Source of the DNA: Anisodus tanguticus
Lineage: Eukaryota; Streptophyta; Magnoliopsida; Solanales; Solanaceae
Length of the DNA stretch: 64,000 nt
Assembly: GCA_034509755.1 (NCBI GenBank)
Contig: CM067543.1
Span: 57,530,653 to 57,594,652, forward strand
Direction: 5' to 3'
Made by a program: the position numbers and the translations under genes. A model generated the notes under the pieces. That model was not told where the DNA came from. It saw only the letters and a list, made by a program, of their open reading frames with translations, and did not search any database. Below, piece after piece: positions 1 through 10,649 of the stretch. Positions within the stretch are counted from its first letter, which is position 1. Each line of letters starts with the position of its first letter.

Positions 1-286
1 CCGTGATATGCAGAGCCGATTTGCTGAGCTGTAATATTGCGTGGCCACGCCCAACACAACCATGAGAAGAAGATCAATATTCGGAATAGGTAGCCGGGAA
101 ATGTGTAATATGCAAAGCTTGCAGCCATGAATACAAGGAAAAACTTCATTCTTGTCAAGCCTCTTACTTTTGGTTCCTTCCATGTAATGCCCTATGAAGT
201 CATAAGCCATAAGCTAAGATTAGATACCAAAATTAGAAAAGGGGCATAAGAATTATGTCATGAAACAAAAAGGAGATAGCATAAAT

Positions 287-557
287 CTATGTTGCTCGAA
301 TCCTCCAAAAATGGCATGGGGAGTGTGTCGATCCTTGGAAATAGGGTCGGAGCTAGAAGGTTACCTACAGGTTCAGCCAAACCCAGTAGCTTTAGTCCAA
401 ACTAAATCCAAATTCAATTACCAACTCTTGATGTTGCTATCCTAGAATTTAGAATTCATAAAGTTCAAATTTTGACTCCGCTTCTGCTCCAAGGTAATGC
501 ATTTCTAGAGGATCCGATGGGTGCGGAGACAATTTTAGAGGACCCGGATAAGATAGG
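287..557. mobile_element. Solanaceae-type MITE (TATGTTGCTCG arms) with a second MITE nested inside
   Basis: The left arm starts CTATGTTGCTCGAATCC. The right arm around 500-557 carries the complementary GAGGATCCGATGGGTGCGG type sequence. Between them, about 341-496, sits a separate degenerate element with GGAGCTAG at one end and GACTCCGCTTCTGCTCC at the other, resembling hAT MITE ends. The pair lies in intron 2 of the broken OPT gene. Related outer elements occur at 45399-45525 and 48685-48910. Confidence 0.55.
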
Positions 558-799
558 CCTGAATTATGTTTTAAATAAAAAATGCAAAGAAAGAACTAAA
601 AGTATGGGACTCTCCATTAACAAAGAAAGCTAATATACTAGCTTTTAGAGTTAACAAGAACCATTTCTTTTTCATTTCTATACCAATTATATTTTAGAGT
701 TAACAGTAAATGCATCATGCAAAAGCCAGCCTGAACAATGAGACTTGAGCAAGATTTGAAGGCCACCACATCTCCACAGGATCAACCAGATATCTCCTC

Positions 800-1149
800 T
801 GTTGAGTTGTGGAATCTAATTCATCGCCGACATTTTGAAGACCCTACGTAGAGTGTGGAACCCTGAAAATTTTATAATGTAAGAGTATTTAGTGGAGGGT
901 ATTTTGGGAATTTCGGACTTGTATTATGGTCGCCCTAGTTTTCGCTATATATACTCTGGGGCGCCGGTTTTTTCTTGGTAGAGAGAAAAGAGAATTGTAA
1001 ACACAAACTCCCTATTCTGAAATCTGCAGCGACAAAGTGGATGTATCTCTCGCATTGAGGGTGAACCACTATAAATCTGTGTGCGTTATTTATTCTTTGC
1101 TTATTTACTGTTTTCTGATTAGGTCGGATTTGGGACTCAAATCCTAACA
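800..1149 (+). mobile_element. Solo LTR (350 bp) inside OPT exon 2
   Basis: The insert begins TGTTGAG and ends CTAACA (TG...CA). It is flanked by a perfect 5-bp target-site duplication TCCTC at 795-799 and 1150-1154. Removing the insert and one copy of TCCTC rejoins GILR to RYLVDP in the OPT frame. A TATATATA at 945-952 sets the LTR promoter on the plus strand, opposite to the host gene. No internal region or second LTR is present, so it is the product of LTR-LTR recombination. The superfamily is probably copia but is not proven. Confidence 0.9.
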
Positions 1150-1505
1150 TCCTCAAAATTCCAGCCCATCCATATCCCAATATCTGCATGAAGATTACAT
1201 ATTTTTCACCGCAGGATAGTTTTTTTTAATTAATTAAAGGACACAAGCAAATTACAAATAATTATACACAATGGAACTTCACAATTTATTTTGTGTGTAT
1301 ATTTCCAGAATGTTGAAGACATAATTAAGTAACTAAAGGGAGCACAATCTATCTAATTGACTTAAACTTTTTGATAAGATGGTCACTCACTTCGACATAG
1401 TATCAAAACAAGAAAACATCCTAAGTTTGAGTCTCATTCACTCATTATCAAGAAGATCTTCCACGTGATTTGACCATGAAAAGAATTAACACCACACGTG
1501 AAGGC

Positions 1506-2002
1506 ATTGACGGAGCCACCTGCATAGGAGGGAATTCAATTGAAACCCTTTCTTCAGAAAGTTATATCGCGCAAGTAGGATACAAGTAATTTTGTTGTAT
1601 ATATATTACTCCCTCCGTCCCAATTTATGTGATATAGTTTGACTCGGCACGGAGTTTGTAAGAAATAAAGGAAGACTTTTGAATCATGCGGTCTAAAACA
1701 AGTCAAAGATATTTGTGTGGTTATAGATCATCTCGTTAAGCATAAAAGGTAAAGGGTTATAATTAAATTGTTACAAAATAAGGAAATGTATCATTCTTTT
1801 TGGGACGGACTAGACCATCTCGTTAAACATAAAAGGTAAAGGGTTATAGTTAAATTGTTACAAAATAAGGAAATGTATCATTCTTTTTTGGACGGACTAA
1901 AAAGGAAAGTATATCACATAAAACATAGGAGAAATACGTTCAAATGTAACATTTTTGCATCTTTTTGAATCCTCTCGTCAGAATTCCTTGCTCAGCCACT
2001 GA
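1506..2002. mobile_element. hAT-type MITE with a nested Stowaway
   Basis: The ends GACGGAGCCA and CTCAGCCACTG resemble the CAGTGGCGGAGCCA termini of other hAT MITEs here. The flanks are GTGAAGGC (1498-1505) and GTGAAGGG (2003-2010), an 8-bp target duplication with one mismatch, as expected for hAT. The middle is occupied by a Stowaway-like element (1609-1934). The locus lies in intron 1 of the broken OPT gene. Confidence 0.65.
1609..1934. mobile_element. Stowaway-like MITE with internal 87-bp tandem duplication
   Basis: Begins CTCCCTCCGTCCCAATTTATG, a standard Stowaway terminus, directly after TA (1607-1608). The other end reads TATATCACATAAA with a decayed tip before TA (1935-1936). Internally, 1726-1812 is repeated at 1813-1899 with few differences, so the element is longer than usual. 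Confidence 0.75.
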
Positions 2003-2708
2003 GTGAAGGGCATGTTAAAGACATAATTAAGTAATTAAAAGTGTGATCTTTTCTAACCGATTAAGCTTTTATATGAAATAGTCACACGAAAAACGATCAA
2101 AATTTTCCAAGAAAAACACATGGGGATTAGACATGAGTACGGTCAAGACAATTAGAAGGGCACAAATGAAACTCAAACTCTGCTTATAATAAGCCTTCAT
2201 GACAGTGATAGCTCCAATGGAGTAAGCATCACCACCACCAATGGACACACCACAATTAGCCATGACAGTAACAATCACATGCTCTTTAACACTAAAAGGC
2301 CCTGGATTTAAACTAAAAGAATAACCCCATTTCCCAAACAGTGTAAATACCCTATTGGAAGTGTTGCAGCCATGAAATTCCCTATAGGTAGAACAGAAAT
2401 TTGCATTAATATAGCTGAGATAGTTAAAGGTTGAGTTCTGAATATAAAGAAAGTAGTGAGGAAAATCAAGATTGTGCATGATGTTAGGCCAAGAAACAAT
2501 GCCCTGAATGTCATTACTGGCATATTGGGATCATCTGTTTCAGGGACTACTAAAGAAACTTCTTCTACTGAACATGAACCTTTTTCATGTTGTGCTGGTG
2601 AAGGTTGTTCTGTTTTTGATCTCATTGAAATGTTTCTAGGAGCTGCTGGTATGTTATGTAGATACTCTCACATGAGTTGTGTGGTTTGATGTTGCTGTCA
2701 TGTTGTGT

Positions 2709-2716
2709 ATTTATAA
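2709..2716 (-). promoter_or_regulatory. TATA box of the broken OPT gene
   Basis: TATAAATA on the minus strand lies about 85 bp upstream of the OPT start at 2625. It is correctly placed for a core promoter and suggests this is the original 5' end of the locus and not a dispersed internal fragment. Confidence 0.45.
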
Positions 2717-2735
2717 GCTGTTATAGGAAAGGGGA

Positions 2736-3290
2736 GTGTGATCTTTTGTCTAAGTTTTTCAACCAGCGTTAGGTATCCACTTTGATTAATTCGAATTTGT
2801 ATCGAAAAAGATGACTTTATTTATTATAGCTCAAACTTGGAATCTCTAGTTAAGAGTGAAGCGATACCTACCATCCCACCACAATCTTTAGTGGTGGCAT
2901 GTGATCTTTTAAGTTCAACTAGTGTTAAGTATCTATTTTTAGAGTTCGACTAATTCAGATTCACGCTAAAAAATTTCATTCTAGGATAAAACGCTCTCTT
3001 CTAAAAAGAAGACTTTGTTTATAATGCTCGAAGCTCTATTTAAGGGTGAATGAGTACTTACTTCCACAACACAACCTTTAGTGGTGGAGTGTATCTTTTT
3101 TAAAGTTTTTCACCTAATGTTAAGTATCCGCTAAGGAATTCGACTAATTCAGTCTGCGCCGTAGAGTCCCTTTTGGTAAAGCGCTCTCTTCCAAAAAGAC
3201 AATTTTATTTGTAAAGCTCAAATCCAAAATCTTTAATTAAGGATGAAAGACTTACAATCTCACCACAACCTTTGGCGGTAGAGTGTGATG
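2736..3290. repeat. Three degenerate tandem copies of a roughly 185-bp repeat
   Basis: Each copy repeats the same order of phrases: TAAGTATCC-like, GACTAATTCAG, CGCTCTCTTC, GCTCAAA, AATTAAGG, then CCACAACCTTTAGTGGTG. Copies start near 2736, 2901 and 3086. They share wording with the array at 50540-51010. No coding capacity is seen. Confidence 0.6.
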
Positions 3291-4931
3291 ACTAAAACAC
3301 ACTTTTCAAGTAGTCGTTCGGTTGAGAATATAATTAAATCATTAAATGTGTACTCTCTCTTATAGCTTAAGCGTTTAAATAAAATGATCAGACACTTAAA
3401 TATGGTATCTGAGGAGGTAGAACATTTGGGCTCGAATCTCACCGTCACCCATTATTAAAAAGAATTTTACGTTTATAACCATAAAAAAAAAGACACATAT
3501 GAGGGAGCATTTTAAGGATACAATTAAATAACTAAAATTATACTCTTTCTATTAACTTAAGATTTTAGATAAAACTGTTATATAATTAAAACACACGTTC
3601 TTTTCATTAAAGAACTTTTCTTGGAGCCCATCTTTTGGAGTTTGGATTGCTCTCAAGTTTCGAACAGAATTATACTCCATCTATTCATTTTGACTTGTCA
3701 TATTCTTTTATTTGTTTCTTAAGAAAATACTAATTAAGAGAATAATTAAATTAAATAATTCTCATCCATTATTTGGTCTCAATTTAATATTTACTCAATT
3801 GTTATTTTCATTATATTAATCTTTTTCTATGTTTATTTGAGTAATGATATTCTTCTGAAATGACATATATTTTCAAATAATTGTTAAAACGAAATGGGGG
3901 GGGGGGGGTACATTTTAATGCCAGAACTCCTAAGAAAAAATAAAATAGCGATATTATACATGAAATATATGCAAATTGTAGAGCAAGAAATTCAATGGCA
4001 TCTAGCACACCTCACAACAAAAATATTGAGTTTAACTAATATTCGCTCATAGTGTAAAGTTATTTTATAGTAGTAGATTAGCTTTATCTGTTGTAATAGA
4101 TGGTTTGCCTTATTTTTTATGATTATAAATTTTATTTCTATGAAAAGTCACTTGTTAATATATTCTGAATGGCCAGATAGTATACCTTTTTGTATATGTT
4201 TTCTTATGTATATAACTTAAACTCATAATTTTTTATCTTATATTTTTATGGAACTGGTATCAACTAACATAAATCATCCTCCATATTCTCTCCATCGTGA
4301 CATGATTCAATAGGGTATTTGTGCAAGTGGGAGTTATTTTCTTTTATTGAGTTCTTATGTTCGCTAAGTTTTTATTAATTTTAAGATATTATAGATTTTT
4401 CAAGATAATCTTTTTTATGTGATTTTAGGTTTACTGCATCTTTTTCTTTAACATTTTACTCACCATGATTAATTTTACACTTATATACCAAGGCATCAGG
4501 AGCGAGGTCAACCTAGAATTTGACCAAACTATCTCAAACGCGATATGTTCTCTTTTATCCTCAATTTTTGTTATTGTACCTTCTAACGAATATAATCATT
4601 TTTAATGATCCATCTTAACATCATTTGCATTTTTGGGATATTCATCTTTTGAAATATTTTAAACAATTAAAAGCATTTTTTTTCAAAAAAAAAACAGATT
4701 AAAAAATATAATGCATCTAAAGTAAGATAAGAGGGACCAAACAAATTCTGTTTCTTTTTTTCCTATTCTGTTTTATTTATTTTTAAATTTCTTTTCACCG
4801 AGAAAAAGTGTGGGCAATTTCCACAGCAAATATAGAGTGTGGAAGGATTAAAATTTACAAATTGGGATAATCTAATACTCCAATTATTTGCACTAATTGG
4901 CTGCTTCTTTTCAAGCGTGTGAGATACATAC
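3291..4931. other. Intergenic, AT-rich, no gene recognised
   Basis: No credible coding sequence. Contains a half-Stowaway end near 3670 (TACTCCATCTATTCATTTTG), a short G homopolymer near 3896-3908, and otherwise low-complexity AT-rich sequence. Confidence 0.5.
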
Positions 4932-5610
4932 TAGGGGTGGCGTATATCGGTTTGGTTCGGTTTTGTATCCGAAAAATATGAATCGAATACAACTTTTTTT
5001 TAAAAAAAAATGATATGTTCGGTTTATATCGCAGAACGTATCGGATTATATCGATTTTTTCTAGTGGGCCGGATCGGGTCGAGGAATTTTTTATTTTTAA
5101 AAAAAATTGAATTTCCAAAACTGAAATTGACATTCACACCTACACTACCATGAAATTTTGACGTTGAAATCTATTGTGTATCGTGAGATGTTTACTAAAG
5201 AAAAGGAAAATTAGAAACCGATTTGGGGGGAAACGGACGTTTCGTAATAATTGGTTGTGCCAAATCGCCTTGTGGCGGTTTGGGCCGGCCTCGTCTCGAA
5301 AAAATATCCAAAAAAAAAATAAAAAAAATCGGGTAAAACGGACATCTGAGCGCAGAGTTATGGCCATTTAAAGTTTTACTAATCTACAACTACTTTCTCT
5401 CCCTACATTTTATGTCAATGCTTCATAGATTAACTTCAATGTCTATGATTCAAGAGATAGTAATAGCCTAAAATAAAAAATAAGAATAATTATATATTTA
5501 ATTCAGTTTTTTCGGTTCGGTTCGTATCCAAAATTTAAAAATCAAACCGAATTACTAAATCCTGATTCGGTTCGATTTTTTCGATTCTCCGGGTTTTTTG
5601 CCCATCCCTA
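4932..5610. mobile_element. Non-autonomous hAT-like element (TAGGGGTGG ends)
   Basis: The left end reads TAGGGGTGGCGTATATCGG and the right end CCCATCCCTA, giving inverted TAGGG(G/A)TGG termini. Both subterminal regions are full of GGTTCGGTT and GGTTCGATT motifs in opposed orientation, typical of plant hAT derivatives. A clear 8-bp target duplication is not visible. No transposase is encoded. Confidence 0.55.
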
Positions 5611-5699
5611 CATGTTATGCAAAAATGGTTCTTGCACACTTCGGACAAAGGACAGCTTTTGTCGTACGTGTTGTTAGTAGTACAGGGCCCACCGAGAAA

Positions 5700-5840
5700 G
5701 TGCACGTCAGATGTGTGGGACCCATTAAAACCTGACGTAGCATTCAACGCCGTTACACTTGTGCATAGTAATATGCCACGTGTCTTGCGTGAGTCATCTA
5801 AAAGGAGGAAATCTTTTGTGACGTGGAACTTTATAAATGT
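5700..5840 (+). promoter_or_regulatory. Promoter-like cluster of G-box/ABRE and TGACG motifs
   Basis: Within 140 bp there are TGACGTAG (5733-5740), CACGTG in a GCCACGTGTC context (5775-5784), GTGACGTGG (about 5818-5825) and a TATA-like TTATAAAT (5831-5838) in promoter order. No recognisable gene follows on the plus strand, so this may be the remains of a promoter or belong to an unrecognised short transcript. Confidence 0.25.
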
Positions 5841-6474
5841 TTGTACTTTTCTGCTTTATGCCATTGAAAACCTAGGAAAAGTGTAAAAGTTCTAAGAATT
5901 TGGAATAATCAAGTGCACTCCACTAATTATAAGCTCTATTGATTGTAGATTTCTTTGAGAGGGAACTTTTAATATATTTTGGTGGACAAAATGTACTACT
6001 ATATGAGCACAAATGTTCATAAAGAAATTAATTATGACTTCTGCACTAATGCTGTCTTATTCAATGCGGTGATTGTTTGGGTCGTTTTGGCTAACCAACT
6101 GGTTTTAAGATCAATGATTCAACAAGACGGTATGAAAATAATAAAATAATAGTGTGTGATTCAACTTTTGTCTTTATTCATCTACGGATCAGTTTATAAC
6201 TATCTTTACTTATATCTTGATGATGCATACACAAAAGAAGTATATGGCTTTTGGTGACTATAAAGTCTCCTATTATTTTACTATTTTTATACTCGTCTTG
6301 TGGAAAAACTCGTACAAATTTACCCAAAGCGAATAATATATCTACCGTATAAGAGTATTTTCAAGTCTTTTTTTTTAACCCAACAATCTTTTGTTGATGT
6401 AGAAAACAGTTCATTTCGTGATATGTATATGTAATATGATTATGTGAGAATATATTCTTTGGATAAATAAATAA
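5841..6474. other. Intergenic, no gene recognised
   Basis: AT-rich sequence between the motif cluster and the Tourist-like element. Open frames are short and lack known domains. Nothing further is supportable. Confidence 0.4.
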
Positions 6475-7103
6475 GGAGTCGTTTGGATATGATTTGAAAT
6501 TATGATATTTGAGAAGTTAAAGTTTTGTTTGCACATACAATTTGAATTTTTTAAGTTGTATTTTTTTTTATAGACATAAAAATCTCACAAGTTGGGAAAA
6601 CCATCAAAATTTTCTTAATTCTTATACAATCTTACCAAATGAGCAAGTCATAGTTCATAATAAAATTAATACTCTACTAAAAGACATTTTTAAAAAATAC
6701 AACATCAATTGATCAAATTTTAGTTCAATATAATGAAAAATTGAACATGAGTTATAGTGTAATTACTCTTTAATATAATATTTCCATGTGATTGGTAAGA
6801 GTAAATTGTTATAAATATACTACCAACTTGTAAATCTTTTAATATTTGATATAAATGATTGATAAAAATGATTGATAAATATATGTCGCCTAAATATATC
6901 TATCAACTTATGGATCTATTTTTACAAAATTAAACTTATTGGTGAACTTTGATATTTAAAATTTTTGATATTATAATTTGAAATCCCAATTCATACTTTT
7001 TGAATGATTTAGAATATCATCTCATGAAATCATGAAATGAAATCTCATCTCCAATATCATATCATGAAATCATGAAATGAAATCTCATCTTCAAGTGTCC
7101 TAC
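6475..7103. mobile_element. Tourist-like (PIF/Harbinger) element, copy 1
   Basis: Begins GGAGTCGTTTGG after TAA (6472-6474) and ends in a decayed arm before TAA (7104-7106). The 3-bp TAA duplication and GTTTGG terminus fit the PIF/Harbinger superfamily. The whole body is collinear with the copy at 51746-52359, which keeps better ends. The last 100 bp contain a short repeated segment built on ATCATGAAATCATGAAATG. Confidence 0.7.
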
Positions 7104-7289
7104 TAAATAAAAAGTCTTTCCATAGACCTTTCATTACCACTAGCCAACAACGAAAGGGTGTTCCATCAATGTGCACACAGTTGGAGTAATATTAGGACAT
7201 TGGAGAATAGTTGAACTTGTCAAACGGAGATGTTGCATTTTCAACCTTTATTTTACCAATCCAAGAAAGGACTTTTGCATATATACAAT

Positions 7290-9565
7290 AACAACATAGC
7301 TAATGAAATTCCACAATATGGGGTTTGGGAAGGGTAAAGTGTACGCAGACCTTACCTCCACCTTGGTGGTAGAACGGTTGTTTCCGGGAGATCTTTGGCT
7401 CAACACAAAACATAATCACAAGCAAAGCAAAGTAAGAGAAACGGTCAGACTCAGACAAGAAATTAAAGCAGTATAAACATGCTGATAACAAAATCGAATC
7501 ATAGTAGCGCATTCTAACAAAAGAAAGCAGTAACTAACATAGCTAAATAAGATAAACAAAGTACACTAAAGAACACATAGCAGCATACATCAAACGACAT
7601 GGGACTATAAAGCAATATTGTACCTACTAATATGATAGGCTAAGCGGGCCTACAATAATAATACTACAACTACCAGTTTGTAAGCGTAGGTAGGACTACG
7701 TTGACTACCTACTACCATTATACCCTAATTCGTGTCCTCTATAACTCCATATCTAAGGTCATGTCCTCAATGAGTTGCACCTGCGCCACATCCCGTCTAA
7801 TCACCTCTCCCAAATTACTTCTTCGGCCTACCTCTATCCCTCATGAACCCGTCCATTGCCAACCTCTCACACCTCCGCACTGGGGCATTTGTGTCTCTCC
7901 TCTGCACATGACCAAACCATCTCAGCCTCGATTTCCCGCATCTTATCCTCCTCCGAGGCCACTCCCACTTTGTCCCAGATATCATCATTCTAATCCTATC
8001 TCTCTTTGTATGCCACACATCCATCTCAGCATCCTCATCTCCACAACTTTCATCTTTTGTATGTGTGAAGTCTTGACTGGCCAACACTCCGCCCCATACA
8101 ACATAGTCGGTCTAACCTCCACCCTATAGAACTTGGCTTTAAGTTTTGGTGGCACTTTGTTGTCGCACAAGACTCCAGATGTGAGCCTCCATTTCATCCA
8201 CCCTGCCACAATATATGTGTGTAACATCGTCATCAATCTCTCCATTCCCTTGGATAATAGAACCTAGGTACTTGAGGCTTCCTTTATTTGAAATGACCTG
8301 AGTATTAAGCCTTACATCCACGTCTCTCTTAAGGTCGCTCCATGTTACTGAACTTGCACTCCAAGTATTCTATCTTGGTCCTACTCAGCCTGAACCCTTT
8401 AGACTCTAAAGTCTGTATCCAAACTTCCAACTTGGCGTTCACTCCGCTGCGAGTCTCATCAATCAGGACTATGTCGTCTGTGAATAACATACATTATGGT
8501 ATCTCCCATTGGATTTATCGCGTCAGTCGTCCACCACTAAGGCAAATAGGAATGGGCTAAGAGCTGATCCCTGGTGCAACCCTATCATTACTAGAAAGTG
8601 CTCCGAGCCTCCTCCTACTGTCCGTACCCTAGTCTTGGCTCCATCATACATATCCTTGATCGCCCTAGTGTACGCCACAGGTACACCTCTAACCTTCAAA
8701 CATCTCCATAGAACCTCCCTAAGGACTTTGTCGTATGTCTTCTCGAGATAGATGAAAACATATGTAAGTCTCTTTCCTCTCCATATACTGCTCCACCAAT
8801 CTCCTAATAAGATGAATGGCTTCGATAGTGAACACCCTTATCAGCTTGATACATCTATAGTTGTTGCAACTCTGGATATCACTTTGTTTTTGTACAAGGG
8901 AATCATTGTAATCCACCTCCATTCTTGGGGCATTCTTGCCGACTTAAAATGACGTTAAACAACTCAGTGAGCCATTCCAAACCTGCCCTGCCTGTGCTCT
9001 TTCAAAATTCAACTGAGATCTCATCAGGCCTAGTCGCTCGTCCCCTGCGTATCCTGCGAACATCACTCTTAACCTCCTCACCTTAATGATTCTACAATAC
9101 CTAAAATCCCGGTACATACTAGAATGCTCATATCTCCCATCACAATGTCTCCATCTCATTTTTCGCTCAAGAGTTTATGAAAGTAAGACTACCATCTTCG
9201 CCTAATATGCGCTTCCTCCACCGGTACTTTGTCGTCCTCGTTCTTGATGCACCTCACGTGATCCAAGTCACGATCCCTCATCTCCATTGCCTTGGCTAGT
9301 CTATACAACTTCTTATCCCCATATTTCTCCTCTAATTCCACATACAGGCATTCAAAAACCGTTGTTTTTGCCGTCGTAACCGCTAGTTTTGCCTCCTTCC
9401 TCACCATCTTATACAGTTCCTTATTTGTCCACTTCTCCACCTCATCCTTTCTTTCTACCAATTTCATATACGATGCTTTCTTCGCTTTTACCTTCTCTTG
9501 AACTTTACCATTCCACCATCAGTCCCCTCGATGCCCACCATGATTACCCCGCGAGTCCCCTAGTA
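7290..9565 (-). mobile_element. Decayed RTE-type LINE, 5'-truncated
   Basis: Read on the minus strand from about 9565 down, the frames give a linker segment (KEAKLAVTTAKTTVFECLY near 9390), broken reverse transcriptase blocks (IQSCNNYRCIKL near 8880; EAIHLIRRLVEQYMERK near 8800), then C-terminal blocks (YLGSIIQGNGEIDDDVTH near 8260; MLYGAECWPVKTSHIQKMKV near 8080; LRWFGHVQRRDTNAPVRRCE near 7890). Many frameshifts and stops are present. The 3' end around 7300 resembles the GGGATTTCACTGG...TTGTTGTTG tail of the copy at 38860-39957. The endonuclease domain is missing. The order of blocks is that of plant RTE-clade non-LTR elements. Confidence 0.85.
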
Positions 9566-9586
9566 CTTTGATGTTTTAGGGCCGAA

Positions 9587-10166
9587 TGTTAGTTCTTGAG
9601 AAAATTAAAAGAATACTAGCGATTTAGAAATTTTCCTTTTATGTTATTCACTGTGTGAAATGCTATATACATTGCTCCTATATTTATACACAGAATGAAA
9701 ACACCAACATTCTATGAGTTGTCCAATCTGAAACATTCTATTCGTTGTCGGAAAGAGCAATCACTGGTTGCTTTTAAGATTTCCATGAAATTTTTCCAAG
9801 ACTAATAAAAAATTCGCTCATAGAACGCTGAGAATCTGAACATGCGGCCCAATCGGAGTCTCAAAAAGCTTGAATCTGGAAAGAAGGATCCGGAGACTAG
9901 GAAATTCCTAAACCTGGATCCTTACTAAGGTACGCAAAGCATGGTATGCATCTTAAAGGTGATCGGAGCAAGTATTCTGCATATATTGGCTCAGTGTTTT
10001 GACTGTAAAGGCTAAATCCGTCCTGTATTGGTTAAGAAATTTAATTTACCTAAGAGTCAGCGATAAAAGGTCAAATTTTTTAGAGGTTCACCAGAAGTGG
10101 AAGAAAGTTTAGTATTGGGGTCTAAAGGAGCAGAAACAACTCGACAGCCTAGGCAATCAAACTCAG
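9587..10166 (-). mobile_element. Probable degraded LTR remnant
   Basis: On the minus strand, TATAAATATAGGAGC near 9695 is followed about 100 bp later by an end reading GAACTAACA, as in an LTR promoter plus 3' terminus. The upstream part is not clearly bounded and no coding remnant was recognised. The assignment is tentative. Confidence 0.3.
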
Positions 10167-10640
10167 TGTTAAACAGAGCCATATACATGTGATATACACT
10201 GAATATACAGCAGTGTATATCACATATATATGGCTAGCAAAGCAGTGGGCTTTCAGCCAGTCCAAAGGAGCAAAGCAGTGGGCTTGGGCTTTCGGCCAGG
10301 TTCAGTTCTGAATTTCTAGTAGGCTTTCGGCCAACAGGAAAGCAGCCCACCTTAATGTGTTAGTGTATATATGGTATATGTAGTTGTAGTATATTGTAAG
10401 GAAAAGGATACCTTAATTAGTGTTATATACTTACCATAATTGTATAGTTAGAATTATGGTAGAATAAGGATTTAGAAGTAGAATAGGAAAAGGATTTTTC
10501 CTATTATAGAAATATGTAACTTGTATATATAGCCTTTCAATTAATGAAAATAATCAAGGGGATTATTTCTTTCATGGTATCAAGAGACTAGGTTTTACAA
10601 AAAAATTCTCTCCCTAAAATTTTTTAAATTTGTGTTGGGT
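10167..10640 (+). mobile_element. Copia LTR plus primer-binding site, truncated element
   Basis: The LTR (about 10167-10574) starts TGTTAAACAG and ends TTTCA. It is followed at 10575 by TGGTATCAAGAGACTAG, a tRNA-Met-type primer-binding site in the style of copia elements. The last 190 bp (ACCATAATTGTATAG, TAGAATAGGAAAAGG, ATATGTAACTTGTATA, CAATTAATGAAAATAATC) match the LTRs at 25957-26262 and 53136-57585, so all belong to one family. Only about 60 bp of the internal region remains before the next fragment. Confidence 0.75.
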
Positions 10641-10649
10641 AATGATCAT

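Larger units (their letters stand above)
1..2625 (-). pseudogene. Broken oligopeptide transporter (OPT family) gene, 5' part
   Basis: OPT proteins are proton-coupled plasma-membrane importers of small peptides and metal chelates. Exon 1 (2625 down to 2141) encodes an N-terminus with VPETDDPNMPVMTFRA, FRTQPLTISAIL, SLNPGPFSVKEHV and GGGDAYSIGAITVMKAYY, all typical of plant OPTs. Exon 2 (1183 to 731) encodes ILGYGWAGILR and then YLVDPVEMWWPSNLAQVSLF. Exon 3 (191 to beyond the left edge) encodes FFLVFMAASFAYYTFPGYLF and ITAQQIGSAYH. Lesions: exon 1 loses frame near 2355, between MAATLP and the NPGPF block; exon 2 is split by a solo LTR; exon 2 ends at a GC rather than GT donor; the start of exon 3 is out of frame, giving an early stop. 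The start at 2625 is the first in-frame ATG after a TGA upstream. Several independent lesions make a working transporter unlikely. The 3' end lies outside the window. Confidence 0.9.

Noticed and set aside
3895..3910. G homopolymer
   Set aside because: Short simple-sequence tract with no surrounding feature; may be a sequencing-sensitive site.
7701..8751. Plus-strand open frames up to 142 residues
   Set aside because: Antisense to the minus-strand RTE LINE, whose conserved reverse transcriptase blocks are readable on the other strand.
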